Of a stretch of 64,000 nucleotides of DNA, positions 15,947 to 26,350 are shown piece after piece. Under the pieces are notes generated by a model. That model was given only the letters and a program-made list of their open reading frames with translations. It was not told where the DNA came from and did not search any database. How positions within the stretch are numbered: the stretch's first letter is position 1; each line of letters begins with the position of its first letter. This DNA is from Bacteroidales bacterium (GTDB lineage: Bacteria; Bacteroidota; Bacteroidia; Bacteroidales; F082), in assembly GCA_017561025.1 (NCBI GenBank), contig JAFZDU010000095.1, forward strand, positions 17,497-81,496, in the 5' to 3' direction. Both the position numbers and the translations under genes were made by a program.

Positions 15947-17073
15947 TTACGAGAATCGGTATACGCAATTTTAAAGCATTCAGAGATACAGGTAGTATCT
16001 CGTTAGGAGCATTGAATGTGCTCACTGGTGTGAATGGAAGGGGTAAATCAACATTGATGCAGTCAATATTACTATTGTCTCAATCTATGCGTGAATCCGA
16101 CAATCATTCTCCGTTACATTTATTCACGAATGGTGAATGGGTGAGATTGGGCTCATTTCAGGAACTTATACATAAAAATGATGACTTGCACGAGTCTGTG
16201 ACTTTTAGTTTTGTTACTGACGAGGCTAAGGATAATGATTATGTTTTGACATATTTCCCTATTGAGGCTGATCCATTTACTGCTGAACTTCGTAGTATGC
16301 TGGTTAACGGTAAAGAGACATTCTCAGAAGCTGGAGGCTATAATATCGAAAGTAGTGAACGCGTTCTGGTTCCACCGATTTTTTCTGGATACACTCCTTT
16401 GCTTAGACTGCAGAATATGTATTATGTTGCGGCAGATAGAAGAGGGGCCTCTGATGAAGAGGAAATCTTATCTAAGGGTATTAATCTTCGCCTTGATTGT
16501 CATGGTAGTAATGTTTTAAATGTTTTGTATAGACAAGGACGAGAATTTCATGAAAAGGTTGAAAGGTATTTAGGTGATATTTTTGATGGAGCAACCTTCA
16601 AGATTACTGCTGATGATAGTAATATACACCTTTATATGGACTCAATGAACGGAGGAAATTTATTCCGTCCAATCAATGTTGGCTATGGCTATAGTTATGT
16701 TCTTACATTGCTCACTGCAGGATTATTAGCCCAAAAAGGGGATATTGTTATGGTAGAAAATCCAGAGGCGCATCTCCATCCAAGTGCTCAGGCTGCATTG
16801 ATGAAATTTATATGCAAAGAGGTGATTACTAAAGAGGTGCAGGTATTTGTGGAAACTCATAGCGATCATATTGTCAATGCGTCTCTTTTAGCTGTCAGAA
16901 GAACGGTTCTTACAAATGAACAGATGAAAATCCTGTTTTTTAACCGCAGCGACAGCTCTTCAGATGTGATTGTAGGTAATCTGGAGGTGACTCCTAAGGG
17001 TCGAGTGAAGAATCCTCCTAGGAATTTCTGCGATCAATATGCGATGGATTTACGTACCTTAATGGGATTGTAA
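15943..17073 (+). CDS. AAA (ABC/SMC-like) ATPase with DUF3696-type C-terminus
   Basis: A 376-residue ATPase. It opens ITRIGIRNFKAFRDTG, with Walker A GVNGRGKS at residues 29-36, Walker B MVENPEAHLHP near 269-280 and an H-loop FVETHSDHIVN near 301-311. This is the AAA_15/AAA_21 (OLD-like, RecF-like) pattern without an inserted coiled coil. The C-terminal VTPKGRVKNPPRNFCDQYAMDL is like the DUF3696 tail. No TOPRIM domain is seen, so any nuclease would have to come from a partner. It overlaps the Cas2-like gene by 4 bases and precedes an unknown gene by 24; the three form an operon that resembles an ATPase-effector defence unit (inference). Confidence 0.8.
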   Translation: MITRIGIRNFKAFRDTGSISLGALNVLTGVNGRGKSTLMQSILLLSQSMRESDNHSPLHLFTNGEWVRLGSFQELIHKNDDLHESVTFSFVTDEAKDNDYVLTYFPIEADPFTAELRSMLVNGKETFSEAGGYNIESSERVLVPPIFSGYTPLLRLQNMYYVAADRRGASDEEEILSKGINLRLDCHGSNVLNVLYRQGREFHEKVERYLGDIFDGATFKITADDSNIHLYMDSMNGGNLFRPINVGYGYSYVLTLLTAGLLAQKGDIVMVENPEAHLHPSAQAALMKFICKEVITKEVQVFVETHSDHIVNASLLAVRRTVLTNEQMKILFFNRSDSSSDVIVGNLEVTPKGRVKNPPRNFCDQYAMDLRTLMGL

Positions 17074-17097
17074 TATTTGTTTTGTGGAGGGTGGTTT

Positions 17098-17976
17098 ATG
17101 AGTAGTACGTCATTATTTTTACTTTTAAAGGAGTATATTGATACAGAACAAATACCATCAGCACCATATATTAATGGACTGGTTCGGTGGGATGAGACGG
17201 AATGGCTGGGGCATTACAAACGTATGCTTGATGCCATTGATTTCTTTCAATATGAAAAATGTGATCGATTTTATGATATAAATAATCTTCTTCAATTTGC
17301 TTATCCTTTTGATTTGCTTAAAGACTATTATGAAGATCGAGATGAGTTCCCAGGTAACTCAGATATCATCTTAGCTCAAATAGGTTCTAAGGGATTTATG
17401 GATTGGAGAGAAGATAGTGAAGTAGATGGACAACAGTATTTCTTCTATGAGATGAATGTCACCGAAGATGCGTTTGGCGAAATTGCACGCAAGATTCGTT
17501 CTCAAAAAGCTGTGGTTCTATTAAATTTGGATGCAATCAGCCATCCTTCCCCAATCAAGTTATCTTATGCCAACGGGCATTGTTCTGTGGAGATCGAGCA
17601 TGTAGATAGTATAAAAGGATTGCATGGTTGGTTCAGTAAGAACAGGAAACCTCAACGTATCTTTATATATTCTTCCAAGCATGGAGACTTTTATCATCCG
17701 TCTGAGATGATACCTGGTAAAGGACGAAAAGCTGCTCAGTTAGAGTGTTTACAAGAGGAAGCTCAGAAACTGCTTGAACAAGCAGTAGGAAATGACACCA
17801 GATCTTCTTTGTGGTTTTATGACACAAAATACATGAAGCATATCTACTTTGAAAATCAGAAAGAAATTCGTTTAGCTTTTCATGGCTATCATCTAAGTGA
17901 GAACGAGGAAAATTTCAGAAATATCTCCATTAATAAATTGTCATCCATTATTGGAGAAGACTATGAAGACAAATAA
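17098..17976 (+). CDS. Unknown protein, third gene of the Cas2-like/ATPase operon
   Basis: A 292-residue protein that I do not recognise. The ATG at 17,098 is preferred because GTGGAGGGTGG stands just before it; a TTG at 17,077 in frame is possible. It has no membrane helix or signal peptide. The C-terminal part (about 195-290) holds IFIYSSKHGDFYHPSEM, a Glu-rich helix (LQEEAQKLLEQAV), SSLWFYDTKYMKHIYFE and FHGYHLSENEE, a pattern of clustered His, Asp and Glu that could be a catalytic or metal-binding site. Its place behind the ATPase suggests it is the effector or adaptor of the trio; this is inference. Confidence 0.6.
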   Translation: MSSTSLFLLLKEYIDTEQIPSAPYINGLVRWDETEWLGHYKRMLDAIDFFQYEKCDRFYDINNLLQFAYPFDLLKDYYEDRDEFPGNSDIILAQIGSKGFMDWREDSEVDGQQYFFYEMNVTEDAFGEIARKIRSQKAVVLLNLDAISHPSPIKLSYANGHCSVEIEHVDSIKGLHGWFSKNRKPQRIFIYSSKHGDFYHPSEMIPGKGRKAAQLECLQEEAQKLLEQAVGNDTRSSLWFYDTKYMKHIYFENQKEIRLAFHGYHLSENEENFRNISINKLSSIIGEDYEDK

Positions 17977-18079
17977 TCTTTCTGTATTTTTTGAAAAATA
18001 ATTTCATGTAATAATTATTATAAGAAGTGGAATGATTCGGGATATTATAAAGAAAATATGTTGCTAGTGTGATTTGCCG

Positions 18080-18763
18080 ATGTATTTATACCACATTTTA
18101 CCACTTGGAAAAACTTCAAGTTGATAATGAGTGACCTTTCGTTGCTCCCGTCGTCTTTCGGAAACTTGAATGATCTGAATGAAGCAAATATCAACAACAT
18201 GAACATGAATGAAAATTTCATGGTTATGTATGATGCAGAGCGATATATAAAAGAACGTTGCCGTCTGCTTTGCTTTACTCAGAACTATGAGATTAATGGT
18301 ATTGGACAGGAAGGAACTAATCATCCGGCTATGTGGGCTCATTATGCCAATAACTCCGATGGCGTTTGCATAGTTATTGATAAAGAAAAATTCATTAAAA
18401 TCAATAGGCAAATCCTTGATACACACTATTATAAGTTTGAGGATGTATCTTATAACATTGTAAACACTCCTGTTGATGAGGAGATAAATTACAAGGTAGA
18501 TAAACCCGAAGAATTCATCAAAAATAACTGGAAAGGTTTATTCTTCTTAAAGCATAAGGACTGGGAGAACGAAGACGAACACCGTTTGTTTATCATGGAC
18601 TATGAGGGGAAGCTGAGTATTGATGGGTGTATATAATACCAGTGGGTATTTTACGCATGAAATATCTGGTCATATCATGCAGATAGTGATGGCAAATCGC
18701 TATGATGAGCGTTACGCTGATTATTATAGATGGCTGAATGAAGAGAGTGGCTATAGTATATGA
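18080..18763 (+). pseudogene. DUF2971-family gene, frameshifted at both ends
   Basis: The middle (18,121-18,624) encodes a DUF2971-like core: LCFTQNYEINGIG, HPAMWAHYANNSDGVCIVID near residues 61-80 of the open stretch, and LFFLKHKDWENEDEHRLFI. The N-terminus is broken: a start at 18,080 (MYLYHILPLGKTSS) runs into a TGA at 18,122. The C-terminus stops at 18,634, but the other frame continues NTSGYFTHEISGHIMQIV and ends at 18,763, so a single-base shift near 18,625 is likely. DUF2971 proteins have no settled function and are common in defence islands. The gene looks dead or truncated. Confidence 0.6.
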
Positions 18764-18945
18764 GTTCTATACAGGATGATAAAAAACACTTTGAGAACCA
18801 TTGCTAATGACTTTGATGAGAGCGTCATCAGTTATCTTCAGCAAGCATTTAATCTGGAGGAAATGCTTGGGATAACTGTTACCGAAATAACTACATTTCA
18901 GGTTACCGTTTACAACTGGTTGGCCATGGTCCTTTTTAAGACTTT

Positions 18946-21900
18946 TCAAGAATTTTCCTCCTTGAGATTGAAAATCAGATCTTCATAAGAACCAACTTCT
19001 GTCAAGGTCAACTCATCTATTGTATCCATGATTTCATCCATGGCTACCAGATCATTATCTTCTTTGAGACGAGAATATATTGTCAGCAATAAGGCAATAT
19101 AGTCTTTTCGAAGAAATGAAATATCATCAGACAACGAAGACACATGTGGTCTAAGGCATTCATATGCTTCGTATGGATACTTTTGCGAGGCACTTGTCAG
19201 GTAATCAAGCAAAGAAGTAAGTTTATAAGAATCGGGGAAAACCATCCCTTCTGAAATTTCTTTCCAAAGAGTAATATGCTCCGGAGATAATTCACGTGTC
19301 CCAGCAAGATATGTATTCACTACTTCTGCTCTCCTGTCTTTTGCAAATCTTTTTATCATACATTCAGCTTGAGATCCATAATCCGGATCATCCAGATTTG
19401 AAAACGATAACCGTACCAATGTGCTTATCACATCTTCCTCATTTTTCTCTATAAGCTTTTCGAGCATCTTTTTAGATTCATCTTCGACACTCTCATATCT
19501 TGTTCCCCAGAACATTATCTGAGACAGTACTTTATGACATTCCAGGCATTCCAATGCTTTAGCATAATATGGGTAAACAATCGAGTGGTCAGTACACCAC
19601 AATGAGTTGAAAGCATTCCCCAGCACAATTACATATTCAGGGGCAAAATCTTCAACACACAATCCTATCAGAGGATTATAAAGCTCAGCATCATAATAAT
19701 TGGAATCCCAAAGACTATAAAGCATGGTAAGTCGCATATCAAGGCAAATCAATGGAACTATAGCATACAAAGTTGAATAAACCCTTTGCCTTACTTCTTC
19801 ATTCGCGCAATAAGATATGTACGTCCTTAATGCCCTACCCTGTTCGGAATTGATTACATCATTCAACCTTTTAAAAGCGTCCTTTTCACTAGGGGCATTA
19901 TAACAATATGGACTCAAAACTCTTCCTAACAAAAGATTTTCAATTTTCACAAACAGACCATTGTCAGCTCCCGCACATAATCTCAATATTTGAAATACCC
20001 TATGATAATCAAAATCCAGATATTCCGGAGACATGGCCATTTTTATGAGTGGACTCAACCTGTCCATAGGCATTTCTCCTTCAAGAAGTCCCAACAATCC
20101 GGCAAGTCTATATCGAATATCCATACCATCCATGCGAAACACAGAAGACACCAAGGTGAAGTGTTTTTCAGGCTCTGCTTTCACGCACTCTCTAAACATC
20201 TCAGCATGGCTATACACACTGAAAGTGTTAATCTTTCCCTTACGATACGGTGTATCATCCTTTGCATACAGAAAAGAATTTACCCATTGTCGCTCTGTAA
20301 ATGACATGCAAACTTCTTTTGAGGCTATTGCTGTTGTTGCATAAGTATAGCATTTGCATTTTACAGGTTTTTCATATTGCACATCCTTATTAAACCTTCT
20401 GACATACTCTAAGTACAACTTTTTGACTTCATGTGTGCGTTCAGATTCCGGTATTATAGAAAGTAATTTAAACCTGTTTTTATACATCTGAGGATACACA
20501 AGTGTATAAGCAGCTCTAGACTTTCCTTCAGTCTTGAAATCCGATTCAGTCTGATATGTTGAAGCATAGGCAATAAAAAAAGACTTCTGTTGCTCATTAT
20601 ACGTGGCATAGCACCTCTTTAAAGACATGAGGAAATAATACTCAGTTTGATAAGTATCCAATAAAGCATCGGTAAGCTTTGAATCATTCAGGACTTCCCA
20701 TACAACGTCAATTAAGTCGACATCACTTTCAGCCAAAACACGCATTGCTACGGTCATTCCAATTAATGTCCATGTCTGCATGAATGAGCGCACTTCATTC
20801 CCAACAAACTCGGGACTTTTGCATCTTGCCAGCATTGATATGATATTTTCTTCAAGTTTATCAGTTGTATCATCTTTCAATGCAGCACCTATTGCAGAGT
20901 ACTTGAAATTGTCGCCAAACGAGAAACAATCTTTAGTCAACAGGTTCATAAAAAGTGTCTTGACAGGCCCATATGATATTTCCGGATATTTCTCACACAA
21001 AGGGAACAATAAGTGTTCACAAACATCCGACACAAGATCGACCTTGTCTCCTTGAGCCAATGATTGATCTATCATACGTACAGCATAATTCAGGACATAT
21101 TCAGGAGAGCTGTCCATTGCATCAACCAGGAACATGTATTCGTTATCATGTTCCTGAAGATACCTGTCGCATATTTCCTGTACAAATAGAGATGAGAAGT
21201 CCTTAAGCTTCAGCAAAGCGATACGCAGAAAACGCTCATGGCAAATATTGTCATCTACAGAATCAATCAGTCTGAACACTGCAATCGGAGAGATATTTAT
21301 ATTATCTCGTATCCAAGTCCATACAGACGGGAACTGATATGAATCAGTCTTTATTGGTCCAATGAACTTTCTTATGCAATCATACAAAACTTCAAATGTT
21401 GCCTCTCCTTTGGCATTATTAAGAACATATTTGAATAAAGGAGGACAAGTACTCTCTAATGAAACAATCAGTCGCAATTCATAGGGACTCAATTGTTCTA
21501 CAGACAGAAGCATACTTAAAGCCAAGGTTTTAAGATGCCATCTTATCCTGCTTGATGTAAGCAGCTCACGTATCTCAAAATTATATTTTCGAACATCATG
21601 ATTACGCAGATATTCCAGCCACAACTTGACTGTAGATCTAATAAATAATCCTTGGTGTCTATTTTGAAGCACCTCAGAAACTGACATGCCCTGAAGCACA
21701 AGGTATCTGGCAATGACATAATCATAGAAAGACTGATGGAAAAATCTCACAGTCTTTCCATCATAATCAATAACTCCCTCGCTACACAGGAATTCGATAT
21801 TTATCATATTATTGCCGTCAACATACCAAATCGGATGCAAGGTCTCATCCTCCCGCATCTTCAGTGCTATATCAAACATCAGCTGTTCTATTTTTTGTGG

Positions 21901-23190
21901 GACCAAATGACAGATTGCAGCACGCTGAAGTATTATCATATAAAACCTGTCATACAGATCCGTAACTTTTATAACAGTATCGGCATCAGATATATCCTTT
22001 GCTATTCTAGAAAAAATATCCAGATTTTGAGGTACAGTAAGCAGTTGAATCGTACTCTCTGTCATTTTATCTATGGATAGACAATTCAATCCATCTAAAG
22101 CATCACTGACATCAGAGACTTCCAAACGGCTCATCTCGATGTTATCGTACTTATTAAGCGACCGCAATGATGCATCAAACCTCATGTCATATTTCCTGCA
22201 CGAAACAACAGTCTTCAGCTTTCCACCATATCTTGGGCCCAAAGAGATGATGTCCATCATCGCATTTAATGTCGCTCTGTCATTCGACAGATATTGAGAC
22301 AGAGCATCTATCTGGTCTATAATCATGACCGCTTTACCATAGCGGGATATGATACAATCCAATATCTTTACAATCCTCTCAACATTGTATATATTTCCAT
22401 TTCTATCCTTACCAGTAACAAGATGATCTGCCTTAATCGCAAAACACGGCATTTCTTCACCTTTCAATGACTGCAAAACCTTTTTAAGGACTACAGATTT
22501 TCCTGTTCCGGCATCTCCAGAAAGGACCAACACGTGTGAGTCTTCCTCACCAATATCTTTTTTCAGCCAATCCAATATCTGAGAACACTCTTTTCGCGGA
22601 ATATAAGAATCGGGGACACCATAGATTCCATCAGTGACATCAAGTAATGAAAGTACACTTGACTGCATCACAAGTTCTGCTTCCTGATACATATCAAACA
22701 TAGATTCTGCCTTATCGTCATAAATACGCTTCCATCTGGCAACTGTCTCACAGGCATTGTCTCTTGTCAAAATCTCATCATCAGTGAAAGTATATGTAAC
22801 AGTCTTCTGTCCCTCCTTTGAAGAGATACTTTCATAGAACTCCTTGCTTATATGTTTCCAGAAAACACGTTTCTGCTCATTATCGGCAACAAGAAGAACT
22901 ATCACCTCACACGGATGTCCTAAAGCATAGCCGATAAGATACGATGGTATTGCATATTTAGGTTTAGAACGGCTAGACCTGGCATTATATGTCTTTACTT
23001 GAACGAGAACCATACCACATGGGCGCTTTTCAACATCAAGAAACTCAATATATCCGTCGATGTTTGCCTTTTTGTCACCAGTATTAATATGAACTGCTGC
23101 AGGACTCCCTTTCAATGTATTATATATCGTAAACACAGAGTCCCTTTCGTTTATATCATTTATGGTCTCGCTTCTGTTTGGTCTGAACAT
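18946..23190 (-). CDS. Avs-like STAND NTPase with N-terminal DUF4365 nuclease-type domain
   Basis: A 1,414-residue protein. Residues 1-165 match DUF4365, a PD-(D/E)XK-like domain: NERDSVFTIYN, KANIDGYIEFLD with the Asp, and MVLVQVKTYN with the Gln-x-Lys site. A STAND-type NTPase follows, with Walker A LSGDAGTGKS near 222-231 and Walker B AVMIIDQIDAL near 286-296, then a winged-helix-like FFHQSFYDYVIARYL near 480. The last 850 residues are helical repeats, probably the target-sensing part. This order of nuclease, NTPase and repeat sensor is that of Avs antiviral NTPases, which degrade DNA on sensing a phage protein. It is divergent from a broken KAP NTPase gene 28 bases away. Function is inferred from architecture. 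Confidence 0.78.
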   Translation of the reverse strand: MFRPNRSETINDINERDSVFTIYNTLKGSPAAVHINTGDKKANIDGYIEFLDVEKRPCGMVLVQVKTYNARSSRSKPKYAIPSYLIGYALGHPCEVIVLLVADNEQKRVFWKHISKEFYESISSKEGQKTVTYTFTDDEILTRDNACETVARWKRIYDDKAESMFDMYQEAELVMQSSVLSLLDVTDGIYGVPDSYIPRKECSQILDWLKKDIGEEDSHVLVLSGDAGTGKSVVLKKVLQSLKGEEMPCFAIKADHLVTGKDRNGNIYNVERIVKILDCIISRYGKAVMIIDQIDALSQYLSNDRATLNAMMDIISLGPRYGGKLKTVVSCRKYDMRFDASLRSLNKYDNIEMSRLEVSDVSDALDGLNCLSIDKMTESTIQLLTVPQNLDIFSRIAKDISDADTVIKVTDLYDRFYMIILQRAAICHLVPQKIEQLMFDIALKMREDETLHPIWYVDGNNMINIEFLCSEGVIDYDGKTVRFFHQSFYDYVIARYLVLQGMSVSEVLQNRHQGLFIRSTVKLWLEYLRNHDVRKYNFEIRELLTSSRIRWHLKTLALSMLLSVEQLSPYELRLIVSLESTCPPLFKYVLNNAKGEATFEVLYDCIRKFIGPIKTDSYQFPSVWTWIRDNINISPIAVFRLIDSVDDNICHERFLRIALLKLKDFSSLFVQEICDRYLQEHDNEYMFLVDAMDSSPEYVLNYAVRMIDQSLAQGDKVDLVSDVCEHLLFPLCEKYPEISYGPVKTLFMNLLTKDCFSFGDNFKYSAIGAALKDDTTDKLEENIISMLARCKSPEFVGNEVRSFMQTWTLIGMTVAMRVLAESDVDLIDVVWEVLNDSKLTDALLDTYQTEYYFLMSLKRCYATYNEQQKSFFIAYASTYQTESDFKTEGKSRAAYTLVYPQMYKNRFKLLSIIPESERTHEVKKLYLEYVRRFNKDVQYEKPVKCKCYTYATTAIASKEVCMSFTERQWVNSFLYAKDDTPYRKGKINTFSVYSHAEMFRECVKAEPEKHFTLVSSVFRMDGMDIRYRLAGLLGLLEGEMPMDRLSPLIKMAMSPEYLDFDYHRVFQILRLCAGADNGLFVKIENLLLGRVLSPYCYNAPSEKDAFKRLNDVINSEQGRALRTYISYCANEEVRQRVYSTLYAIVPLICLDMRLTMLYSLWDSNYYDAELYNPLIGLCVEDFAPEYVIVLGNAFNSLWCTDHSIVYPYYAKALECLECHKVLSQIMFWGTRYESVEDESKKMLEKLIEKNEEDVISTLVRLSFSNLDDPDYGSQAECMIKRFAKDRRAEVVNTYLAGTRELSPEHITLWKEISEGMVFPDSYKLTSLLDYLTSASQKYPYEAYECLRPHVSSLSDDISFLRKDYIALLLTIYSRLKEDNDLVAMDEIMDTIDELTLTEVGSYEDLIFNLKEENS

Positions 23191-23218
23191 ATTGTTTTTT
23201 TTCTAAAGATATATAATT

Positions 23219-25490
23219 TTGAGAAATTGTTCTAATTTTATTGTCCTGCTGATATTTAAGGTTCCCATAACTGTCTTTGCAGAAAAGGTCATTACTCCTG
23301 TTTTGTGCTTGATTCCAGATAACTCCTGGATGATAGGAGTTTATATCATAGTTGTAATTGTCTTTTACTACATACACACATGGAAACATCTGACCAATGA
23401 ACGGCATCTGATATCAGGCAGAGTGATATGCATTGCACTTGCGATAACGTACATTTTACTTATAAAAAATGACTTCTTGTGGTATGGAATTCGTTACCTC
23501 AACTGCAGCTACGCGACATTGGCATTTATTGCAATTTCAATATCCGAAGTCCTGATCATATTTAACAAGATACATAAGAAGCCTTATTCATACCTATCAC
23601 AAACATCTCATCTTCTATCAGACTCGCCTTCAGATCTGGATGATTACAATCGCGGTCCATGGATAGACAACCTCGTTGAGAAGATGTTATCCACCTTTGC
23701 CAATGGTCAGTTAAAAAAGAATTCGTTTACAATTCTATTAAGTGATTGTTTAGGAGCCGGAAAAACCACTGCATTGAATAAAATGATAAAGGCAATTGAA
23801 GACAAGACTGACCATACAGCTAGCGTCATACGGTTCAGGCCTTGGCTTTGCGAAGATGGGGAGAAAATGGTAAAGAATTATTTCAACACTTTAGCACAAG
23901 TGTTTGGATGAGAAGGAGAAATCAGTGAAATGTTACGGCATTATGGAAAGGGACTGACCAGCGACTCATCAAATATTTTGGTAAAGATTCTGAATGCGCT
24001 GTTTTCCAAAGAAAGCAGATCTCAGGAATAACAATACAAAGACATATCAGCAAATCTCTCCAAATATGATTCACTGACAATAATACTCGTTGATGATGTC
24101 GACCGTCTCCAGGCTAAGGAACTTTTGGATCTTCTGAAGCTTATACGTGATACAGCAGATTTTCCATACATCATTTACGTGGTAGCTGCTGACAAAGTTG
24201 CATTAAAATCTACATTGGAAAGCACAGGCATCAAAGAGACTGAATTATATTTACGTAAGTTCTTTAATCTTGAGGTCATGTTTCCTGCATTTGAGACATA
24301 TCGTATGCTGCGTGATCACTCTAGTTACATATTTGACAATGCCGGACATATGTTAACGCTGAACGAAGATGCAAAAAAAGGAATAATCAACAAGATTGAG
24401 AATAGACGGATCCAGAACATGATTTCTAAAATCACTGAAAAGGACAATTATGAAGAACATGTCCAAACATCTGAACAGAACTTTCCGACAAACTTGAGAG
24501 ACACGATTGAACTCTGCAGACCGGCCACTGAAGACATTGTATCCAGTCTGATTTCAAACATTTTTTCTGATACATATAGAGAGTCATATAACAGCATCTC
24601 ATTCACTTCAGAGTATTTCAAGTACTTTGCTGGTTGCTATAGGAAAACACAGATATCAGATAAGGAAATTGCAGAAATTCTTTTATCGACAGATACAGAC
24701 TTCAGAGTCAACTATAGAGACATATTGAAAGACAGGAATGATTCATTCACAAGTGGAAGTCATACGCGAGAAACGATGCCAACGATAGAATCGGCAATTT
24801 GAAAAAGATAATGATTGCCATTGAGGAATATGCCCGAATACCATCATATGGCATGAGAGATTGGGAAATAGAAGACAGCCGTGCTATATCTTTTAAAGAC
24901 ATATTGCTAGGATTATATATCAAAAGAGAAGATGACGATTATAAATTAGAAAAGGCAAGACTTTGCGAATTTTTCATGAAAGAGGAAAATTCTTTAAGGT
25001 TACAGATCGTATTGCTGAAATCATTCTATTCGCCCAATCTTGATCATCCGCAATTTCTATTCAGTCGAGATGACATCAAAGAATTTGCAGAGATTCTGTC
25101 ACGACGTGCAGAAATCCGTTTGAAAGAAGACAAAAATCCATTCGACAGTGATACCCTTTATGTCATCAGAGCAATGAACGCATTGCAATTATCTCTTTGG
25201 GAACAAGTATTTGAAGAATATCTTCATTCTGTAGCTGATCCTAAAGCATGGTTATATATTCTAGTGATTCCATATAAAGAATGTTTTGATTGGAACTATT
25301 CTTTCCTGAAAACAATCGGAATAGAATCTGATCCATCGGAATCATCAAAAATAACTATATCAAGAAGCTTCGTCTTGATGATTCCTGCACCGACGATGTC
25401 GAGAAACTGTTAGAACTGTCCAAATATAACAAGCAATACCTGAGAAGTCTTGGACTGGAAACAAGTAACTCATCTACCCTTCCCTGTTAG
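23219..25490 (+). pseudogene. KAP-family P-loop NTPase, broken
   Basis: The pieces together resemble a membrane KAP NTPase: two or more N-terminal hydrophobic helices (23,240-23,560), Walker A LGAGKTTALNKM, the RFRPWL segment typical of KAP, Walker B TIILVDDVDRL and VVAADKVALKSTL. The frame is interrupted by TGA at 23,909 and TAA at 24,029, shifts frame near 24,750, and again near 25,360; the last readable piece ends at 25,490. A further coding-like stretch (VSLHNHDAAVRAAIVYSLF, about 25,500-25,640) may be more of the tail. The first frame opens with a TTG, so the true start is uncertain. It is a clear pseudogene divergent from the intact STAND gene. Confidence 0.75.
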
Positions 25491-25647
25491 TGTCCTAAAA
25501 AGGGTAAGCTTACACAACCACGATGCAGCGGTCAGAGCAGCCATCGTATACTCACTCTTCAGCAGCTGTAAGGCACATGATGTTGATGTTCGATCGCAGC
25601 TGGAGGACACACTTAGAAGAATCCCAACAGAAAAGAGCATTGACCAG

Positions 25648-25750
25648 CTACTACCTTGCAACTGGCAGGTACTACCCGCTAATAGCAGGTAATAACCAGT
25701 TACTACCAACTACTTGCCGCCACTACCGGGTACTACCTCAGTAATGGCGG
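25648..25750. repeat. Cluster of short TACTACC-type repeats in a non-coding gap
   Basis: In the 400 bases between the broken KAP gene and the DUF2589 promoter the heptamer TACTACC or close variants recur about five times, mixed with GGTAATA and GCCGCC/GGCGGC inverted bits. No gene is convincing here. It may be a degraded palindromic repeat or a minisatellite; nothing firmer can be said. Confidence 0.4.
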
Positions 25751-25888
25751 CTATTTGGTCAATATGTACTTCGTCGGATGCTTACAAATATGGGAAAGTC
25801 TGCCGGTTAACTCAAATTGAAAGAATTAAATGGCTATCCCTATTTATCCATATATAGTCCGTTTGAATTACAATTATTTTTGAAATTA

Positions 25889-25920
25889 TTGCATTGTTTA
25901 CGATATTAAGATTATATTTG
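25889..25920 (+). promoter_or_regulatory. Promoter for the DUF2589-type pair
   Basis: TTG at 25,889-25,891 and TATATTTG at 25,913-25,920 are 21 bases apart, fitting the Bacteroidetes consensus. The start of transcription would be near 25,927, which makes a GTG start at 25,925 unlikely and favours the ATG at 25,964. Confidence 0.55.
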
Positions 25921-25963
25921 CTATGTGGTTTGGCCGCAAGATGGAGTATTGTGGGTAGATGAT

Positions 25964-26350
25964 ATGACAGCTGTTGATGTTCCTTTGATTTCTATTGTGA
26001 ATCCCTCTACAGTCAACATCATAGAGGTTGAAATGGACTTTCATGTCAACGTCCTTGATGTGGATCTTAAGAAGAAAGTGGCTCAGGAGGGATTCAATAT
26101 CGATGAAAAAGAGGTTGCCTTTGACAATCGTCTCAAACGTTCCAAGCTTGAAGTAAGCTTTGACGGCAAGAATGACCATTCGAGCACGCATGTCAAAATC
26201 AAGTTTGAAGCGACACCTATTCCAGAAGGATTGTCTCGTGTTGTAGATGAGTATGACAAGACTATCTCTGCATTTGAAATCGGAGGCACTACAAGCGAAA
26301 ATAATAATCTTATTATAAACAATCTTAACATTTTACACTATGGCAGATAA
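25964..26350 (+). CDS. DUF2589-associated small protein
   Basis: A 128-residue protein starting MTAVDVPLISIVNPSTVNII, then VEMDFHVNVLDVDLKKKV. The VPLISIVNPSTVNIIEVEMDF block mirrors the VPLPNLLIDDVQVDFQMEV block of the next gene, so the two share the second half of the DUF2589 domain. The start at 25,964 is chosen from the promoter position. It overlaps the next gene by 11 bases. DUF2589 proteins are small soluble proteins of unknown function, often encoded in pairs in Bacteroidetes and Gammaproteobacteria. The C-terminus (GGTTSENNNLIINN) is polar and probably flexible. Cytoplasmic by lack of signal peptide. Confidence 0.6.
   Translation: MTAVDVPLISIVNPSTVNIIEVEMDFHVNVLDVDLKKKVAQEGFNIDEKEVAFDNRLKRSKLEVSFDGKNDHSSTHVKIKFEATPIPEGLSRVVDEYDKTISAFEIGGTTSENNNLIINNLNILHYGR

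Noticed and set aside
18776-18988. 70-codon plus-strand frame
   Set aside because: Overlaps the 3' end of the STAND gene, has no recognisable feature and no promoter.
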